From Chloroflexota bacterium (GTDB lineage Bacteria; Chloroflexota; Anaerolineae; Aggregatilineales; Phototrophicaceae): a stretch of 64,000 bases of DNA. Position numbers and translations under genes: made by a program. Under the pieces are notes generated by a model that saw only the letters and a list, made by a program, of their open reading frames with translations, searched no databases and was not told the origin of the DNA. How positions within the stretch are numbered: the stretch's first letter is position 1; the number at the start of each line of letters is the position of its first letter. The stretch lies in NCBI GenBank assembly GCA_026707225.1, contig JAPOXG010000070.1, positions 1 through 64,000 of the forward strand, given 5' to 3'. Shown here in pieces: positions 7,866 to 16,838 of the stretch.

Positions 7866-9761
7866 CTACGTCACGAACTTGCCCCACTCCTCCAGAGCCG
7901 CCTCTAGCTCCGTCTCCGCTTGGGAATAGGCGAGGCCCAGCTTGCGAACCGCCGCGGCATCGCCGGCCAGGCTGGCGTCATCCAGTTGCAGTCCGATTTC
8001 ACTCAAGCTGGTTTCCAATTGCTGAATTCGGTCTTCCAGCTTGGCCGTATGCCGAGCCGCTTCAAAGGGGTTCAAGCCGTATTTCTTTGCGCGATAGGCG
8101 GCCGGTTTCGCGCCGCGTCGGTCCGGAGATGGCGCCTGCGCCGATTCGTTTGGCAGCGCCTGCTTGCGCCAGCGCAGGTACTCTTGATAATCGCCGCCGA
8201 CGACTTTCATTTCGCCGGGTCTGATCTCCCAGATCTGCGTCGCCAGCGCGTCAACGAGGTAACGATCATGGCTGACCAGCAGAATCGTGCCGCCAAAAGC
8301 GCCCAGCACCGACTGCAATACCTCTTGGCTGTCGATATCGAGGTGATTGGTCGGTTCGTCCAGCAGCAGCAGGCTGGCGCCTTGCAAAGCCAATTTGGCC
8401 AACGCCAATCGCCCGCGCTCGCCGCCGGAAAGCGATGATACCGGCCGGAAGACATCGTCGCCGCTGAAGAGAAATCGACCGAGCCAATCCCGCGCTTGCG
8501 AGAGCGGCAGCGGTTTCACTGCGCGAATCTCATCAATGATCGCGCTGTCGGCGTTCAGCGTCTCATGCGCCTGGGCGAAATAAGCGACCTCTACCTTGGC
8601 GCCCAGGCGAACCTCGCCGGCCTGAACGGGCAAGTCTCCGCTGAGCGTCTTGAGCAGCGTCGATTTGCCAACGCCGTTCGCGCCGATGATAGCGATGGTC
8701 TCGCCACGCTGGACCAGCAAGTCAGGCACGAGCAGCAGCGCCTGCCCGTCGTAGCCGATTCGCAGATCACGCGTGAGGATCACCTGGTCGCCGCTGCGCT
8801 GATGATCGCTCAGTTCCAGCGACATCTTCTTGCGCCGCCGGGGACCGCTCTCCAGGATGGCGCCGCGCTTTTTCATCGTCGCCAGCTTCTTCAGGCGTCC
8901 CTTGGCCTGCGCGGTTCCGCGGCTGCCCATGTGGCGGCGGATAAATGCTTCTTCCTTGCGGATGAACTGTCGCTGCCAGTAATAATCGTGGCGCAGGCTC
9001 TCTCGCTGGCGGGCGCGCTGCTGGCTGTAGGCGCTGTAATTGCCCCGATATGTTTGCAGCTTTCCGTACTCAATCTCCCAAACCGTGGCGGCAAAATGAT
9101 CCATGAAGTAACGATCGTGGCTGACGGCGAGCACGGCGCCCGCGAATGAAGCCAGGTAATTCTCCAGCCACTCGATCGCCTGGATATCCAGATGATTTGT
9201 TGGCTCGTCCATGATCAAGAGATCGGGTTCTTCCAGCAGCAGTCGGCTCAGGGCGGCGCGCGTCTTCTCCCCGCCAGACAGTTGCGGCAGCGGCACATCA
9301 TAGTCAGCTGGCGAGAATCCCAGCCCGCTGAGCACCCTCTTGATGCGCGTTTCGTATTCGTAGCCGCCGCGCCTTTCGAATTCCGCTTGCAGCTGACCGT
9401 AGACTTCGAGATCGCTGGCGGCATCGTCGGCCTCCGCCATGCGCCGCTCCAGATCCGCCAGGCGTCGTTCCAGCGATCGCAGGCCGGCAAAGGCTTTCAG
9501 CTGCTCGCGCCAAAGGCTGTGTTCGCCAGCCAGTTCCGGGCGCTGCGGCAGGAAGGACAAGCGCGCTCCCCCAGCCTGGCTCACTGTCCCACTGGTCGGG
9601 CTGTCGATACCGGCCAGCAGATTGAGCAGGGTCGTTTTGCCAGCGCCATTGGGTCCGACGAGGGCGATGCGCGCGCCTGCCGGAATGGCGACGCTGATAT
9701 CGCTGAATATCTCATCAGGACCGTAGAACTTGCCTAGACTGTTGGCGCTCAAAATGGACAT
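7866..9761 (-). CDS. ABC-F family ATPase (ribosome-associated type)
   Basis: Soluble protein of 631 residues with two ABC ATPase domains and no membrane segments, as in ABC-F translation factors (EttA/Uup/YdiF group). Walker A motifs are GPNGAGKTT (36-44) and GANGVGKST in the second half; signatures are LSGGEKTR and LSGGERGR. Between them lies the long charged helical linker (about 225-310) that in this family reaches the ribosomal tRNA site. The C-terminal ~90 residues form a predicted coiled coil, as in Uup. A GTG at 9797 is in frame, but conservation starts at MSILSANSLG, so the ATG at 9761 is preferred; its ribosome site is weak. Confidence 0.93.
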   Translation of the reverse strand: MSILSANSLGKFYGPDEIFSDISVAIPAGARIALVGPNGAGKTTLLNLLAGIDSPTSGTVSQAGGARLSFLPQRPELAGEHSLWREQLKAFAGLRSLERRLADLERRMAEADDAASDLEVYGQLQAEFERRGGYEYETRIKRVLSGLGFSPADYDVPLPQLSGGEKTRAALSRLLLEEPDLLIMDEPTNHLDIQAIEWLENYLASFAGAVLAVSHDRYFMDHFAATVWEIEYGKLQTYRGNYSAYSQQRARQRESLRHDYYWQRQFIRKEEAFIRRHMGSRGTAQAKGRLKKLATMKKRGAILESGPRRRKKMSLELSDHQRSGDQVILTRDLRIGYDGQALLLVPDLLVQRGETIAIIGANGVGKSTLLKTLSGDLPVQAGEVRLGAKVEVAYFAQAHETLNADSAIIDEIRAVKPLPLSQARDWLGRFLFSGDDVFRPVSSLSGGERGRLALAKLALQGASLLLLDEPTNHLDIDSQEVLQSVLGAFGGTILLVSHDRYLVDALATQIWEIRPGEMKVVGGDYQEYLRWRKQALPNESAQAPSPDRRGAKPAAYRAKKYGLNPFEAARHTAKLEDRIQQLETSLSEIGLQLDDASLAGDAAAVRKLGLAYSQAETELEAALEEWGKFVT

Positions 9762-9902
9762 GATTCGCTTGCTAGGAAGAAGCCGACAAACCGCCACAGT
9801 ATAGCACGGCTTCGGCGCAGAGATAACGTTCGCTTGCGTTGACGGCTTGAAGTCTATATAAGTATTCAGTAAATCACAGACAGGCTACATGGCTCCTTCA
9901 TC

Positions 9903-11105
9903 TTGGAAAGCAATCGCAGTGTTTGGCGCAAAACGGAACGCGGGATAAGGACGCTATTCTTCGGCTTCTTCCCGTTGATCCTGTTGCTCGCTTTGGTTCT
10001 GCAGGGGGCGCGGCAGGAGTCTTCGACGGAGCCCGCGCCCTTGCCCGCTATCTCGCCGACTAGTCCGACACCCGCTTATCGTGAAGTCAATTTCAGATTC
10101 GGACGAGGATACATGGGCGATGGCTGGCGGCTCTACTTCAGCGAGCCGGATGCCAGCGCCGCTCGTGAAAGCTACGAAGGCGGCATCGAAACGGCGCTGG
10201 TCGAGGCCATCCAACAGACGCGGAACAAGCTCGATGTCGCCGCTTTTGAAATGAATAGCGAGCCGATTGTTGAGGCGATCTTGGAGGCTCATCAGCGGGG
10301 CGTCGCTGTGCGCGTCGTGACCGATGATGATCACGGGCTAAACGATGAGGCGGATGAGGCGCTGCGCAGTTTTCAGGCGGCTGGCGTCCCCCTCGTTGAT
10401 GATGGGCGCAGCGGCCTGATGCACAACAAATTCATGATCCTGGATGGGCGCGCGGTCTGGACCGGCTCCTGGAATTACACCGTCAATGGTACTTATCGCA
10501 ACAATAACAATGTTTTGGTCTTGGAGAGCGAATGGGCGGCGGCGGCCTTTCAGGCGGAGTTTGACGAGATGTTTGAGCGCGGCGAATTTGGCACGCGTTC
10601 GACGGATGACGGCATCGTCAGATTCAGCCACGCGGACGGAGAAGTCAGCCTCATTTTCGGGTCCGAGGCCGATGAAGTCAGCGGGCTGCGAGCGGAGATT
10701 GCGCGGGCGGCGCGCTCGATTCACATCATGACCTTCGTCTTCTCGCTCGAGGAATTGGCCGAGGCGATCCTGCTGCAGGCGGCGCAAGCGGACCTGGTCC
10801 TGCGCGGCATCTTTGAAAAGCGCAACAGCACCGCAAGCTGGAGCCAAATGCCAACGCTGCACTGCGCCGGCGCCGAAATTCGGCAGGATGGCAACCGCTA
10901 CACGCTGCATCACAAAGTCATCATCATCGATGAGCATACGGTGATCACCGGTTCTTTCAACTTCTCCAATAGCGCGGCGAAGCGCAATGACGAGAACATT
11001 GTGATCATCCGCAATGCGGATATCGCTCGTCTATATCTTGACGAATGGCGGCATATCTGGGACAGCGCCTCGGAGCTGGACCCCGCTGAGGTGAATTGCG
11101 ACTAA
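9903..11105 (+). CDS. Membrane-anchored phospholipase D-like protein
   Basis: 400 residues with a single N-terminal hydrophobic anchor (about 17-34) and two HKD motifs: H174-x-K176 with D181, and H336-x-K338 with D343, each followed by the usual TGS(W/F)N segment. Paired HKD motifs form one active site in PLD-superfamily phosphodiesterases, which include phospholipases, cardiolipin synthases and nucleases. The anchored, outward-facing form and the lack of other domains resemble NucA/PLD-like secreted proteins, so a DNA or lipid substrate cannot be separated. The start is a TTG, and an ATG 14 nt upstream is out of frame, so the exact N terminus is uncertain. Its 3' end overlaps the next gene by 4 bp, convergently. 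Confidence 0.88.
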   Translation: MESNRSVWRKTERGIRTLFFGFFPLILLLALVLQGARQESSTEPAPLPAISPTSPTPAYREVNFRFGRGYMGDGWRLYFSEPDASAARESYEGGIETALVEAIQQTRNKLDVAAFEMNSEPIVEAILEAHQRGVAVRVVTDDDHGLNDEADEALRSFQAAGVPLVDDGRSGLMHNKFMILDGRAVWTGSWNYTVNGTYRNNNNVLVLESEWAAAAFQAEFDEMFERGEFGTRSTDDGIVRFSHADGEVSLIFGSEADEVSGLRAEIARAARSIHIMTFVFSLEELAEAILLQAAQADLVLRGIFEKRNSTASWSQMPTLHCAGAEIRQDGNRYTLHHKVIIIDEHTVITGSFNFSNSAAKRNDENIVIIRNADIARLYLDEWRHIWDSASELDPAEVNCD

Positions 11106-11419
11106 GCTAAATCGGCGCGGCATTTGCGCAGATGCAGCGGCGACTTTTTCGGCTGGCGCTCGATCTCGCGGCGCGCTTCCAGATCGAGCTGCACCGCCTT
11201 GCAATACCAGCGCACGGAGCCGGGCTTGGGGAAGAGCGCTTCAGGCACTTGCTGGGCGTTAAGCCAGGCGCGTACCGTTTCTTCCAGCTCGCTGAAAGGC
11301 ATCCAGCCGTCGTCAGGCAGCGACGCCAGCATCGCCTCGCGGATGACCGTATACTTCTCGGTCTTGAGATTCTCCCGGTGCTCCGGGTGGTTGACGTTGC
11401 GCGCTTGAATGCTGGTCAT
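11102..11419 (-). CDS. Small conserved hypothetical protein, winged-helix-like (DUF6958-like?)
   Basis: 105 residues, largely helical, opening with the pattern S-I-x-x-R-N-V-N-H-P. The centre (LPDDGWMPFSELEETV) looks like a helix-turn-helix or winged-helix segment, and a basic C terminus (KCRADLA) follows. It reminds me of the DUF6958 family, but I am not certain. The coding potential is reasonable, and it converges on the PLD-like gene with a 4-bp overlap. Confidence 0.6.
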   Translation of the reverse strand: MTSIQARNVNHPEHRENLKTEKYTVIREAMLASLPDDGWMPFSELEETVRAWLNAQQVPEALFPKPGSVRWYCKAVQLDLEARREIERQPKKSPLHLRKCRADLA

Positions 11420-11497
11420 TGAATTGAGAGATTATGCAAAAGAATATCCACAGAGAAAAGAACTGAACAAACCTCTTAGCCCAGCCCAGCCTTGCAT

Positions 11498-11776
11498 TCA
11501 CTCTGACTTGCCAAAGACCTTTTGATAGTCTCTTCGGAGGTTGCGAACCTCATCCAGTAGTTCGCCATAGTGATTGCTATAGTATCCTTCTAGCTCTGTC
11601 ATGTGGTCGGTAAAGCGCTTGTCCATCGTTTGCTCAAAGGCCACGAATCGGGAATCCATTTTTTGTTCAAATGCTGCAAAGCGGGTATCCATTTTCTCCT
11701 CAATGACAGGAATAATGGCGTCAATTACAGCTTGAGCTATGCGATTTTCATCTACTGAGAGATTGGGTGATTGCAT
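11498..11776 (-). CDS. Small coiled-coil protein
   Basis: 92 residues from the ATG at 11776, with a GGAGAAAG ribosome site; an in-frame start at 11815 is less likely. The middle consists of an approximately ten-residue repeated unit (F-A/V-A-F-E-Q-K/T-M-D-x-R-F, about residues 30-60), which should form a coiled coil, then Y-Y-S-N-H-Y-G-E-L-L-D-E-V-R. Such proteins are common and uncharacterised in Chloroflexota and cyanobacteria. More AT-rich than the neighbouring enzymes. Confidence 0.68.
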   Translation of the reverse strand: MQSPNLSVDENRIAQAVIDAIIPVIEEKMDTRFAAFEQKMDSRFVAFEQTMDKRFTDHMTELEGYYSNHYGELLDEVRNLRRDYQKVFGKSE

Positions 11777-11893
11777 TGGGTTCTTTCTCCGCTGTGGCCA
11801 AATCTGCAACTTCAACCATTGGTTCAGATTTCTTGGTTAATCATCTGTAATCTTAGCACATATGTATTGCAAAGGCAAGGTGGCTTCCGCAAA

Positions 11894-12844
11894 TTAAGCC
11901 TCTCGCTTTGAAACGCCAGCAGATAGCGAGATCTCGTCGTAAAGCCGCCAGGCGTCTTCCGCCCGGCAGAGCGCTGTGCCCGCGGTCATGACCGCTGCGC
12001 TGCCGGCCGCCACGCCCAGGCGCGCCGCGTCGATCAGCTCGAAGCCCCGCGCCAGCCCCATGGCGATGCCAGCGACCATGCTGTCGCCGGCGCCGACCTT
12101 ACTCTGAATCGGCACGATTGGCGCGCGCAGAAAGACGCAGTCGGCGCTTGTGATCACTGCCGCGCCCGCCGCGCCCAGCGAGACGACTATCACTTCAGCC
12201 AACCCCTCGGCGATCAAACGCTGGCCAGCAGCGCGGATCTGCGATTCATCGCGGATGGCTTCGCCGGCGAAGCGCCGCAGCTCGCGCAGATTAGGCTTGA
12301 GCAAATAGACGCCCTTGCCGATGGCGCGGTTCAGCGCGTCGCCCGCCGTATCCAGGATCACCCGGATGCCATACTCGCGGGCATAACGCGTGATCTCGCC
12401 ATAAATCTCGAGCGGGACGCCCGGTGGCAGGCTGCCGCTGGCGACGATATAAGCCGGATTCAAGTTGAATAGCGCCTCCAGGCAAGCGCTCCACTCATCG
12501 GCGCTCAAAGCCGGTCCCGGCATCGTGAAGCGATATTGCAGTCCGGTGCTCTCTTCGTAAACGACCACATTCTCGCGCGTGATGCCAGCGATCTCGACCG
12601 GGTGATTGTCGATGCCTTCGTCCGTCAGCAGTCGCGTGAGCATGGCGCCGTTGTGCCCGCCGGCGGCGTAGACCGCGCTGGATTGGCCGCCGAGGAAGCG
12701 CATCGCCCGCGAGACATTGATGCCGCCGCCTCCCGGATGGAAGCTTGGAGCGGCGCAGCGCAGCTTGATCTCCGGCGCGACCGATTCAATGCGCGTGGCT
12801 ACATCCAGCGCCGGATTGAGCGTCAGCGTTACTGCCTTGTCCAT
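11894..12844 (-). CDS. pfkB: 6-phosphofructokinase PfkB-type (PfkB/1-PFK family sugar-phosphate kinase)
   Basis: 316 residues, full length for PfkB. It carries TLNPALDVAT near the start, the substrate-binding glycine run FHPGGGGINVSRA, SGSLPPG, and the catalytic VGAGDSMVAG anion-hole motif close to the C terminus. The match to the E. coli PfkB pattern is close through most of the length (KLRCAAP, YRFTMPGPAL, VVSLGAAGA). It phosphorylates fructose-6-phosphate or a related ketose phosphate in the cytoplasm; tagatose-6-phosphate kinase or FruK activity cannot be excluded. It stands alone, with divergent transcription from the next gene. Confidence 0.9.
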   Translation of the reverse strand: MDKAVTLTLNPALDVATRIESVAPEIKLRCAAPSFHPGGGGINVSRAMRFLGGQSSAVYAAGGHNGAMLTRLLTDEGIDNHPVEIAGITRENVVVYEESTGLQYRFTMPGPALSADEWSACLEALFNLNPAYIVASGSLPPGVPLEIYGEITRYAREYGIRVILDTAGDALNRAIGKGVYLLKPNLRELRRFAGEAIRDESQIRAAGQRLIAEGLAEVIVVSLGAAGAAVITSADCVFLRAPIVPIQSKVGAGDSMVAGIAMGLARGFELIDAARLGVAAGSAAVMTAGTALCRAEDAWRLYDEISLSAGVSKREA

Positions 12845-12982
12845 GCGAATGGCTTGCTCCTGTGATCGTCGAGGCTAGTTTAACCGGGTGCGGGCGCGCA
12901 GACCAGCGTTGCGGTTAAGCCCGCTTCGGCAAATCTTAAGCCTCAGCGGCAAGCGTCGGGTTACGCCAAGCGCGGATTGCAC

Positions 12983-12988
12983 TATAAT
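12983..12988 (+). promoter_or_regulatory. Candidate -10 box for the histidine phosphatase gene
   Basis: A perfect TATAAT lies about 45 nt before the start codon at 13032. The -35 position holds only a poor match (TTACGC), so this is a weak prediction. Confidence 0.35.
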
Positions 12989-13031
12989 CCTCGGGTAACG
13001 CAGCCAGCTGTAAGGGAGATATGATCGGCGT

Positions 13032-13724
13032 ATGCACATCTACTTGATCCGTCACGCTCAATCGGAAAACAACGCCCTGACCCCAGCAAAGATTCATAAG
13101 CGCAAGGTCGATCCCGGCTTGACGACGCTCGGTTTTCAGCAGCGCGATTTACTGGCGCAATTTTTGGACAAGGAACTGGATGTCGCCGGCGAAGGTTTCG
13201 AGATTAACCACCTGTATACCAGCGCGATGTACCGATCGCTCTTGACGACGCAGCCGATTAGCGATGCCTTGGGCATAAGGCCGACAGTATGGCCCGAGCT
13301 GCACGAATTGGGCGGCATGTATCAATCGCAAAATGGCAATTCCGCCGGCTTCGGCGGCATGACCCGCGGCGAAATTCTGCGGGAATTTCCGCGATTCGAC
13401 CTGCCGAGCAGCGTCACCGACAGCGGCTGGTACGATGCCGATTTGGGTTTTGAACCAATTGCCAACAGCGTTGAGCGCGCCGGCGCCGTCGCCCGAGCGC
13501 TTCGCGCCTGGAGCGAATCCGAACGCGTGATCGCCCTTGTGTCTCATGCCGGTTTTCTCAACCTGCTGCTGCCAGCGCTTGATGGCGATATGCCTTTTCG
13601 GAAAGGCTGGCGCTACTATCACTTCAATAGCGCCGTCACCCGAATCGACTTTCACGAAGGGCAGCCGATCCTGCACTATATGAATCGCGCCGAACACCTG
13701 CCGGTTGGCTTGCGCACTTTCTAG
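13032..13724 (+). CDS. Histidine phosphatase superfamily protein
   Basis: 230 residues with the phosphohistidine motif IRHAQSENN at about 5-13 (R-H-A/G), the second catalytic region LHELGGM, and the C-terminal VSHAGFL motif that supplies the other histidine. This is the phosphoglycerate-mutase-like fold; the family includes mutases, phosphatases and sugar-phosphate phosphatases, so the substrate is open. The SDR gene starts 34 nt downstream on the same strand, which suggests co-transcription. Confidence 0.9.
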   Translation: MHIYLIRHAQSENNALTPAKIHKRKVDPGLTTLGFQQRDLLAQFLDKELDVAGEGFEINHLYTSAMYRSLLTTQPISDALGIRPTVWPELHELGGMYQSQNGNSAGFGGMTRGEILREFPRFDLPSSVTDSGWYDADLGFEPIANSVERAGAVARALRAWSESERVIALVSHAGFLNLLLPALDGDMPFRKGWRYYHFNSAVTRIDFHEGQPILHYMNRAEHLPVGLRTF

Positions 13725-13758
13725 CGCGGGAAGCGTCGGCGGAGGTGGAGACAAAAGC

Positions 13759-14505
13759 ATGACCGAATTGCGAGGACAGGTTGCGGTCGTGACTGGCGGC
13801 GGCGGCGGGATTGGCAGCGCCATCTGCCGGCGATTGGCAGCCGCGGGCGCGGAGGTCGTCATCACCTACAACAGCGATCAGAGCAAGGCGCGGGCAGCGG
13901 CGAATGCGCTGGCGGGCGGCAATCATCTGATTCTGCGCGTTCCCGTTGACGATGCTGAGGCGCAAGCCAAACTGGCGTCCGCCGTGGCCGAAAAGTACGG
14001 CCGCCTCGATATCCTGGTCAACAACGCCGGCGTCACCAAAGCGGTGCCCCACGCCAATTTGCAGGACCTCGATGACGAGACCGTTGACCAGATCTTCCGC
14101 GTCAACTGGCGGGGCGCCTTCGCCTCCATCCGCGCGCTGCAGCCGCTGCTGTCAGCAGGCGCCGGTGGCGTGGTCATCAATATCTCGTCCATCGCCGGGC
14201 GCACCGGCGTCGGCAGCAATGTCGCCTATTGCGCGAGCAAAGCGGCGATGGATAGCATGACGCGGTCGCTCGCGCGGGCGCTGGCGCCACAGATTCGCGT
14301 ACTGTCGGTGTCGCCCGGCTGGGTGAACGGCGAATACGCCCAGCGCATGCCAATAGCGCTGATCGCCGAGCAAGAGGACAAGACGCCGCTGGGTCGCATC
14401 GCCGACGCGGAAGACGTGGCCGAAGCGGTCTACGCGGCGGTCGCGCATTTGCGCTTCAGCACGGGGGACATCATCCCGGTCGATGGCGGACGTCCGCTGG
14501 GCTAG
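13759..14505 (+). CDS. Short-chain dehydrogenase/reductase
   Basis: 248 residues from the ATG at 13759, chosen because MTELRGQVAVVTGGGGGIG is the family start and a GGTGGAG precedes it; the longer in-frame ORF would overlap the previous gene. NAD(P)-binding TGGGGGIG, the NNAG motif, catalytic Ser (INISS) and Y-C-A-S-K are all intact. C-terminal PVDGG is typical of FabG-like 3-oxoacyl-ACP reductases and related sugar or alcohol dehydrogenases. Substrate unknown. Confidence 0.9.
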   Translation: MTELRGQVAVVTGGGGGIGSAICRRLAAAGAEVVITYNSDQSKARAAANALAGGNHLILRVPVDDAEAQAKLASAVAEKYGRLDILVNNAGVTKAVPHANLQDLDDETVDQIFRVNWRGAFASIRALQPLLSAGAGGVVINISSIAGRTGVGSNVAYCASKAAMDSMTRSLARALAPQIRVLSVSPGWVNGEYAQRMPIALIAEQEDKTPLGRIADAEDVAEAVYAAVAHLRFSTGDIIPVDGGRPLG

Positions 14506-14532
14506 TGAAAAAACGATTGCAGGAGAATTCTG

Positions 14533-15957
14533 ATGCGACACTTCATTCTTTGTTTCCTTATTTTCATCGGTTCGCTCACCGTTTTGGCGCATGGCGATAA
14601 AGACCATGACGAGGACGAATCCAAAGCGGCTGACATCAGCAGCGTCAGCGTCCCGGCAAATCCCACCTATCACGAGCATGTGCGCCCGATCATCGAAGCC
14701 AGCTGCGTGGCTTGCCACAGCGACGGCCAAATCGCTGGTTACGCCCCCTTCGCTACGGCGGAAGATGTCGTTTGGGCGGCGCGAGACATCAAGTTCCATG
14801 TCGTCAACGGCATCATGCCGCCCTGGATGCCTTCACGGGCGAACCTGCCGCTGCAGAATGACCGCAGCCTGACTGACGAAGAAATCGCCATCATCGCCGC
14901 CTGGGCTGACGATGGCGCCCCGCTTGGCGATCCGCATGATTACGCGCCCGCGGCAACCGATGGCATCGCGCCGGTCGAGATCCGCGCCGACTTGACGCTG
15001 CAGCTCGACGAAGCCTACACGCCACCTCAGGATGTGCTTGACGACTATCGCTGCTTCGCGTTCGAGCCGAACATCGACGCGCCCCAATTCATCACTGGAT
15101 ACGAGTTCATCGCTGATGTGGTGGAGATGGCGCATCACAGCCTCTTTTATCTGTTTGATGAAGGGGCAGAGGGGGCTATACAAAGGCGCGATTATGCCGA
15201 TGGTCGGCCCGGCTGGTCCTGTTATGGCGGGGTGGGCTTAGCGAGCGAGGGCGAGGGGATTGGCGGCTGGGCGCCGGGCATGTCGCCGGTCTTGTTCCCG
15301 AGTGGCACGGGCTTCCTCATCAAACCGGGCCAGAAAATCGTCGTACAAATGCACTACAACCTCTGGGGCACCAATCAGCCGGATCAAAGCCGCATCAACT
15401 TGCAATTGGAATCGGCCGAGAGCGAGCTTGCCGAACTCATAGATTTTCCGCTGGCCGCGCCGGTCGAAATCCCCTGCCCGGCTGGTGTGGCGGGTCCGCA
15501 ATGCGATCGTGAGGCGGCAATTGAGCGCGTCGCCAACCTTTATGGAGAAGACGCGCGCTATACCCCCGATTACCTGTTGCGCGAATGCGGTCAAAGCTTG
15601 GAAGACTACGCCGAGAATAGTGGCGAGAAGGCCAAGGGATATTGTGATTATCCAATCACGGGACCCCTGACCGTATTCGGCGTTTCCGGGCACATGCATG
15701 AATTGGGACGCAGTTTCCGCCTGGAGTTAAACCCGGACGGAGAAGAGCCACTGCTGCTGCTGGATATCCCGCTTTGGGATTTCCACTGGCAGGACCACTA
15801 CCTGTTCGTCGAACCGCTGCAAATCGCGCGAGGCGATATCCTGCGCATGACCTGCGTCTGGGACAATTCGCTATCCGATGATCCGCGCTATGTCGTTTGG
15901 GGCGAGGGCACGAGCGACGAGATGTGCTTCGGCACGCTGCTGGCGCTGAAGCCCTGA
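14533..15957 (+). CDS. Secreted cytochrome c / copper type II monooxygenase-like protein
   Basis: 474 residues with a signal peptide (1-19) and a short acidic, His-rich stretch. A cytochrome c-type module follows, with one heme site C58-V-A-C61-H62 and a later Met-rich stretch GIMPPWMP (about 93-100). The rest resembles the two-domain copper fold of peptidylglycine/dopamine monooxygenases: H201-H202, Q-M-H274-Y and G-H387-M-H389-E are candidate copper ligands. Several cysteines (about 174, 230, 315, 324, 352, 371) could form disulfides. Proteins of this layout are common in environmental genomes but poorly characterised; an oxygen-dependent role outside the membrane is inferred. AGGAGAA precedes the ATG. 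Confidence 0.82.
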   Translation: MRHFILCFLIFIGSLTVLAHGDKDHDEDESKAADISSVSVPANPTYHEHVRPIIEASCVACHSDGQIAGYAPFATAEDVVWAARDIKFHVVNGIMPPWMPSRANLPLQNDRSLTDEEIAIIAAWADDGAPLGDPHDYAPAATDGIAPVEIRADLTLQLDEAYTPPQDVLDDYRCFAFEPNIDAPQFITGYEFIADVVEMAHHSLFYLFDEGAEGAIQRRDYADGRPGWSCYGGVGLASEGEGIGGWAPGMSPVLFPSGTGFLIKPGQKIVVQMHYNLWGTNQPDQSRINLQLESAESELAELIDFPLAAPVEIPCPAGVAGPQCDREAAIERVANLYGEDARYTPDYLLRECGQSLEDYAENSGEKAKGYCDYPITGPLTVFGVSGHMHELGRSFRLELNPDGEEPLLLLDIPLWDFHWQDHYLFVEPLQIARGDILRMTCVWDNSLSDDPRYVVWGEGTSDEMCFGTLLALKP

Positions 15958-15961
15958 GCGG

Positions 15962-16630
15962 TCAATTCCCGAACAGATTCATCATGTAATCGGTCGAGAT
16001 GCCCTGCGACTCCAGGTGGGTTTTGAGCTTGCGGCGGGCATCGTGGATGAGTTTGTAGAGCGCGTTGCGATTGCTGCCCATGCGCTCAGCCAGCACGTCC
16101 ATCGGGATGCCCTTGAGGGCGACAGCTACCAGCGCCTGGTATTGCCGCTCGGTGAGCGCTTCTTGCAGCGCCAGCTCGATCTTTTCCATGACGTCATCGC
16201 GCTCGGCCACTTTCTCCGGCGTTGGCGAAGCCACCGACCCCAGCCGGGTCGTCAGCGGCAGCAGGTCGCCATCGGCCGTGAGCTCATCGAGGCTGAAATC
16301 TTTGTAGCGCGCGCGCCGCAGGTCGCTGATGGCGAGGCGGATTGCCACCTTGGTCGCCCAGGTAGTGAAGCGGCTCTCACCGCGGAAGCTCGCCAGATTG
16401 TCCATCACGCGCAGGGTGGCGTCTTGCGCCAGGTCCTCCGCCATCTGCGCCAATTCATGCGCCGCCAACCCGCGCAGGTCGCTGCGGTCCTGGCTGAGAT
16501 AGAAGAATATGCTGCGCCGCAATCGCTGACGCAGCTCAGCCAAAGCCTCGCTCTGCGCCGCGTCATCCGGGCTTTGCAGCGCGGCGATCCATTCTCCATT
16601 GCTGCGTTCGATCCTTTTGGCGGTAGTCAT
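15962..16630 (-). CDS. RNA polymerase sigma factor, ECF-like (sigma-70 family)
   Basis: 222 residues. Region 2 spans about 65-130 (ending FTTWATKVAIRLAISDLRR, which matches the -10-recognising helix) and region 4 about 155-210 (LTERQYQALVAVALKGIPM, then an HTH). The two are joined by a short linker, as in ECF sigma factors. No anti-sigma gene is adjacent: the 3' neighbour converges with a 4-bp gap and the 5' neighbour is divergent ftsH. It may direct ftsH or stress genes, but that is speculation from position. Confidence 0.9.
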   Translation of the reverse strand: MTTAKRIERSNGEWIAALQSPDDAAQSEALAELRQRLRRSIFFYLSQDRSDLRGLAAHELAQMAEDLAQDATLRVMDNLASFRGESRFTTWATKVAIRLAISDLRRARYKDFSLDELTADGDLLPLTTRLGSVASPTPEKVAERDDVMEKIELALQEALTERQYQALVAVALKGIPMDVLAERMGSNRNALYKLIHDARRKLKTHLESQGISTDYMMNLFGN

Positions 16631-16838
16631 GCGTCGCCCGTGTTAGTTTGCGCTTCGCCTTTCATGATAAAGGAATCAGAGACAATATACACCTGTAAGC
16701 CGGCGCGGCGGGATAAGATTCGCCGCATCCGCATATCGCCAAAATATCACCATTTCAGCCGCCGCTGGGTCACTATAACTGAGGCGGAAAAAACAGAAGG
16801 CCCTTTTCCGCTGTCTACTCAACAATGGAGCTTCGTAC

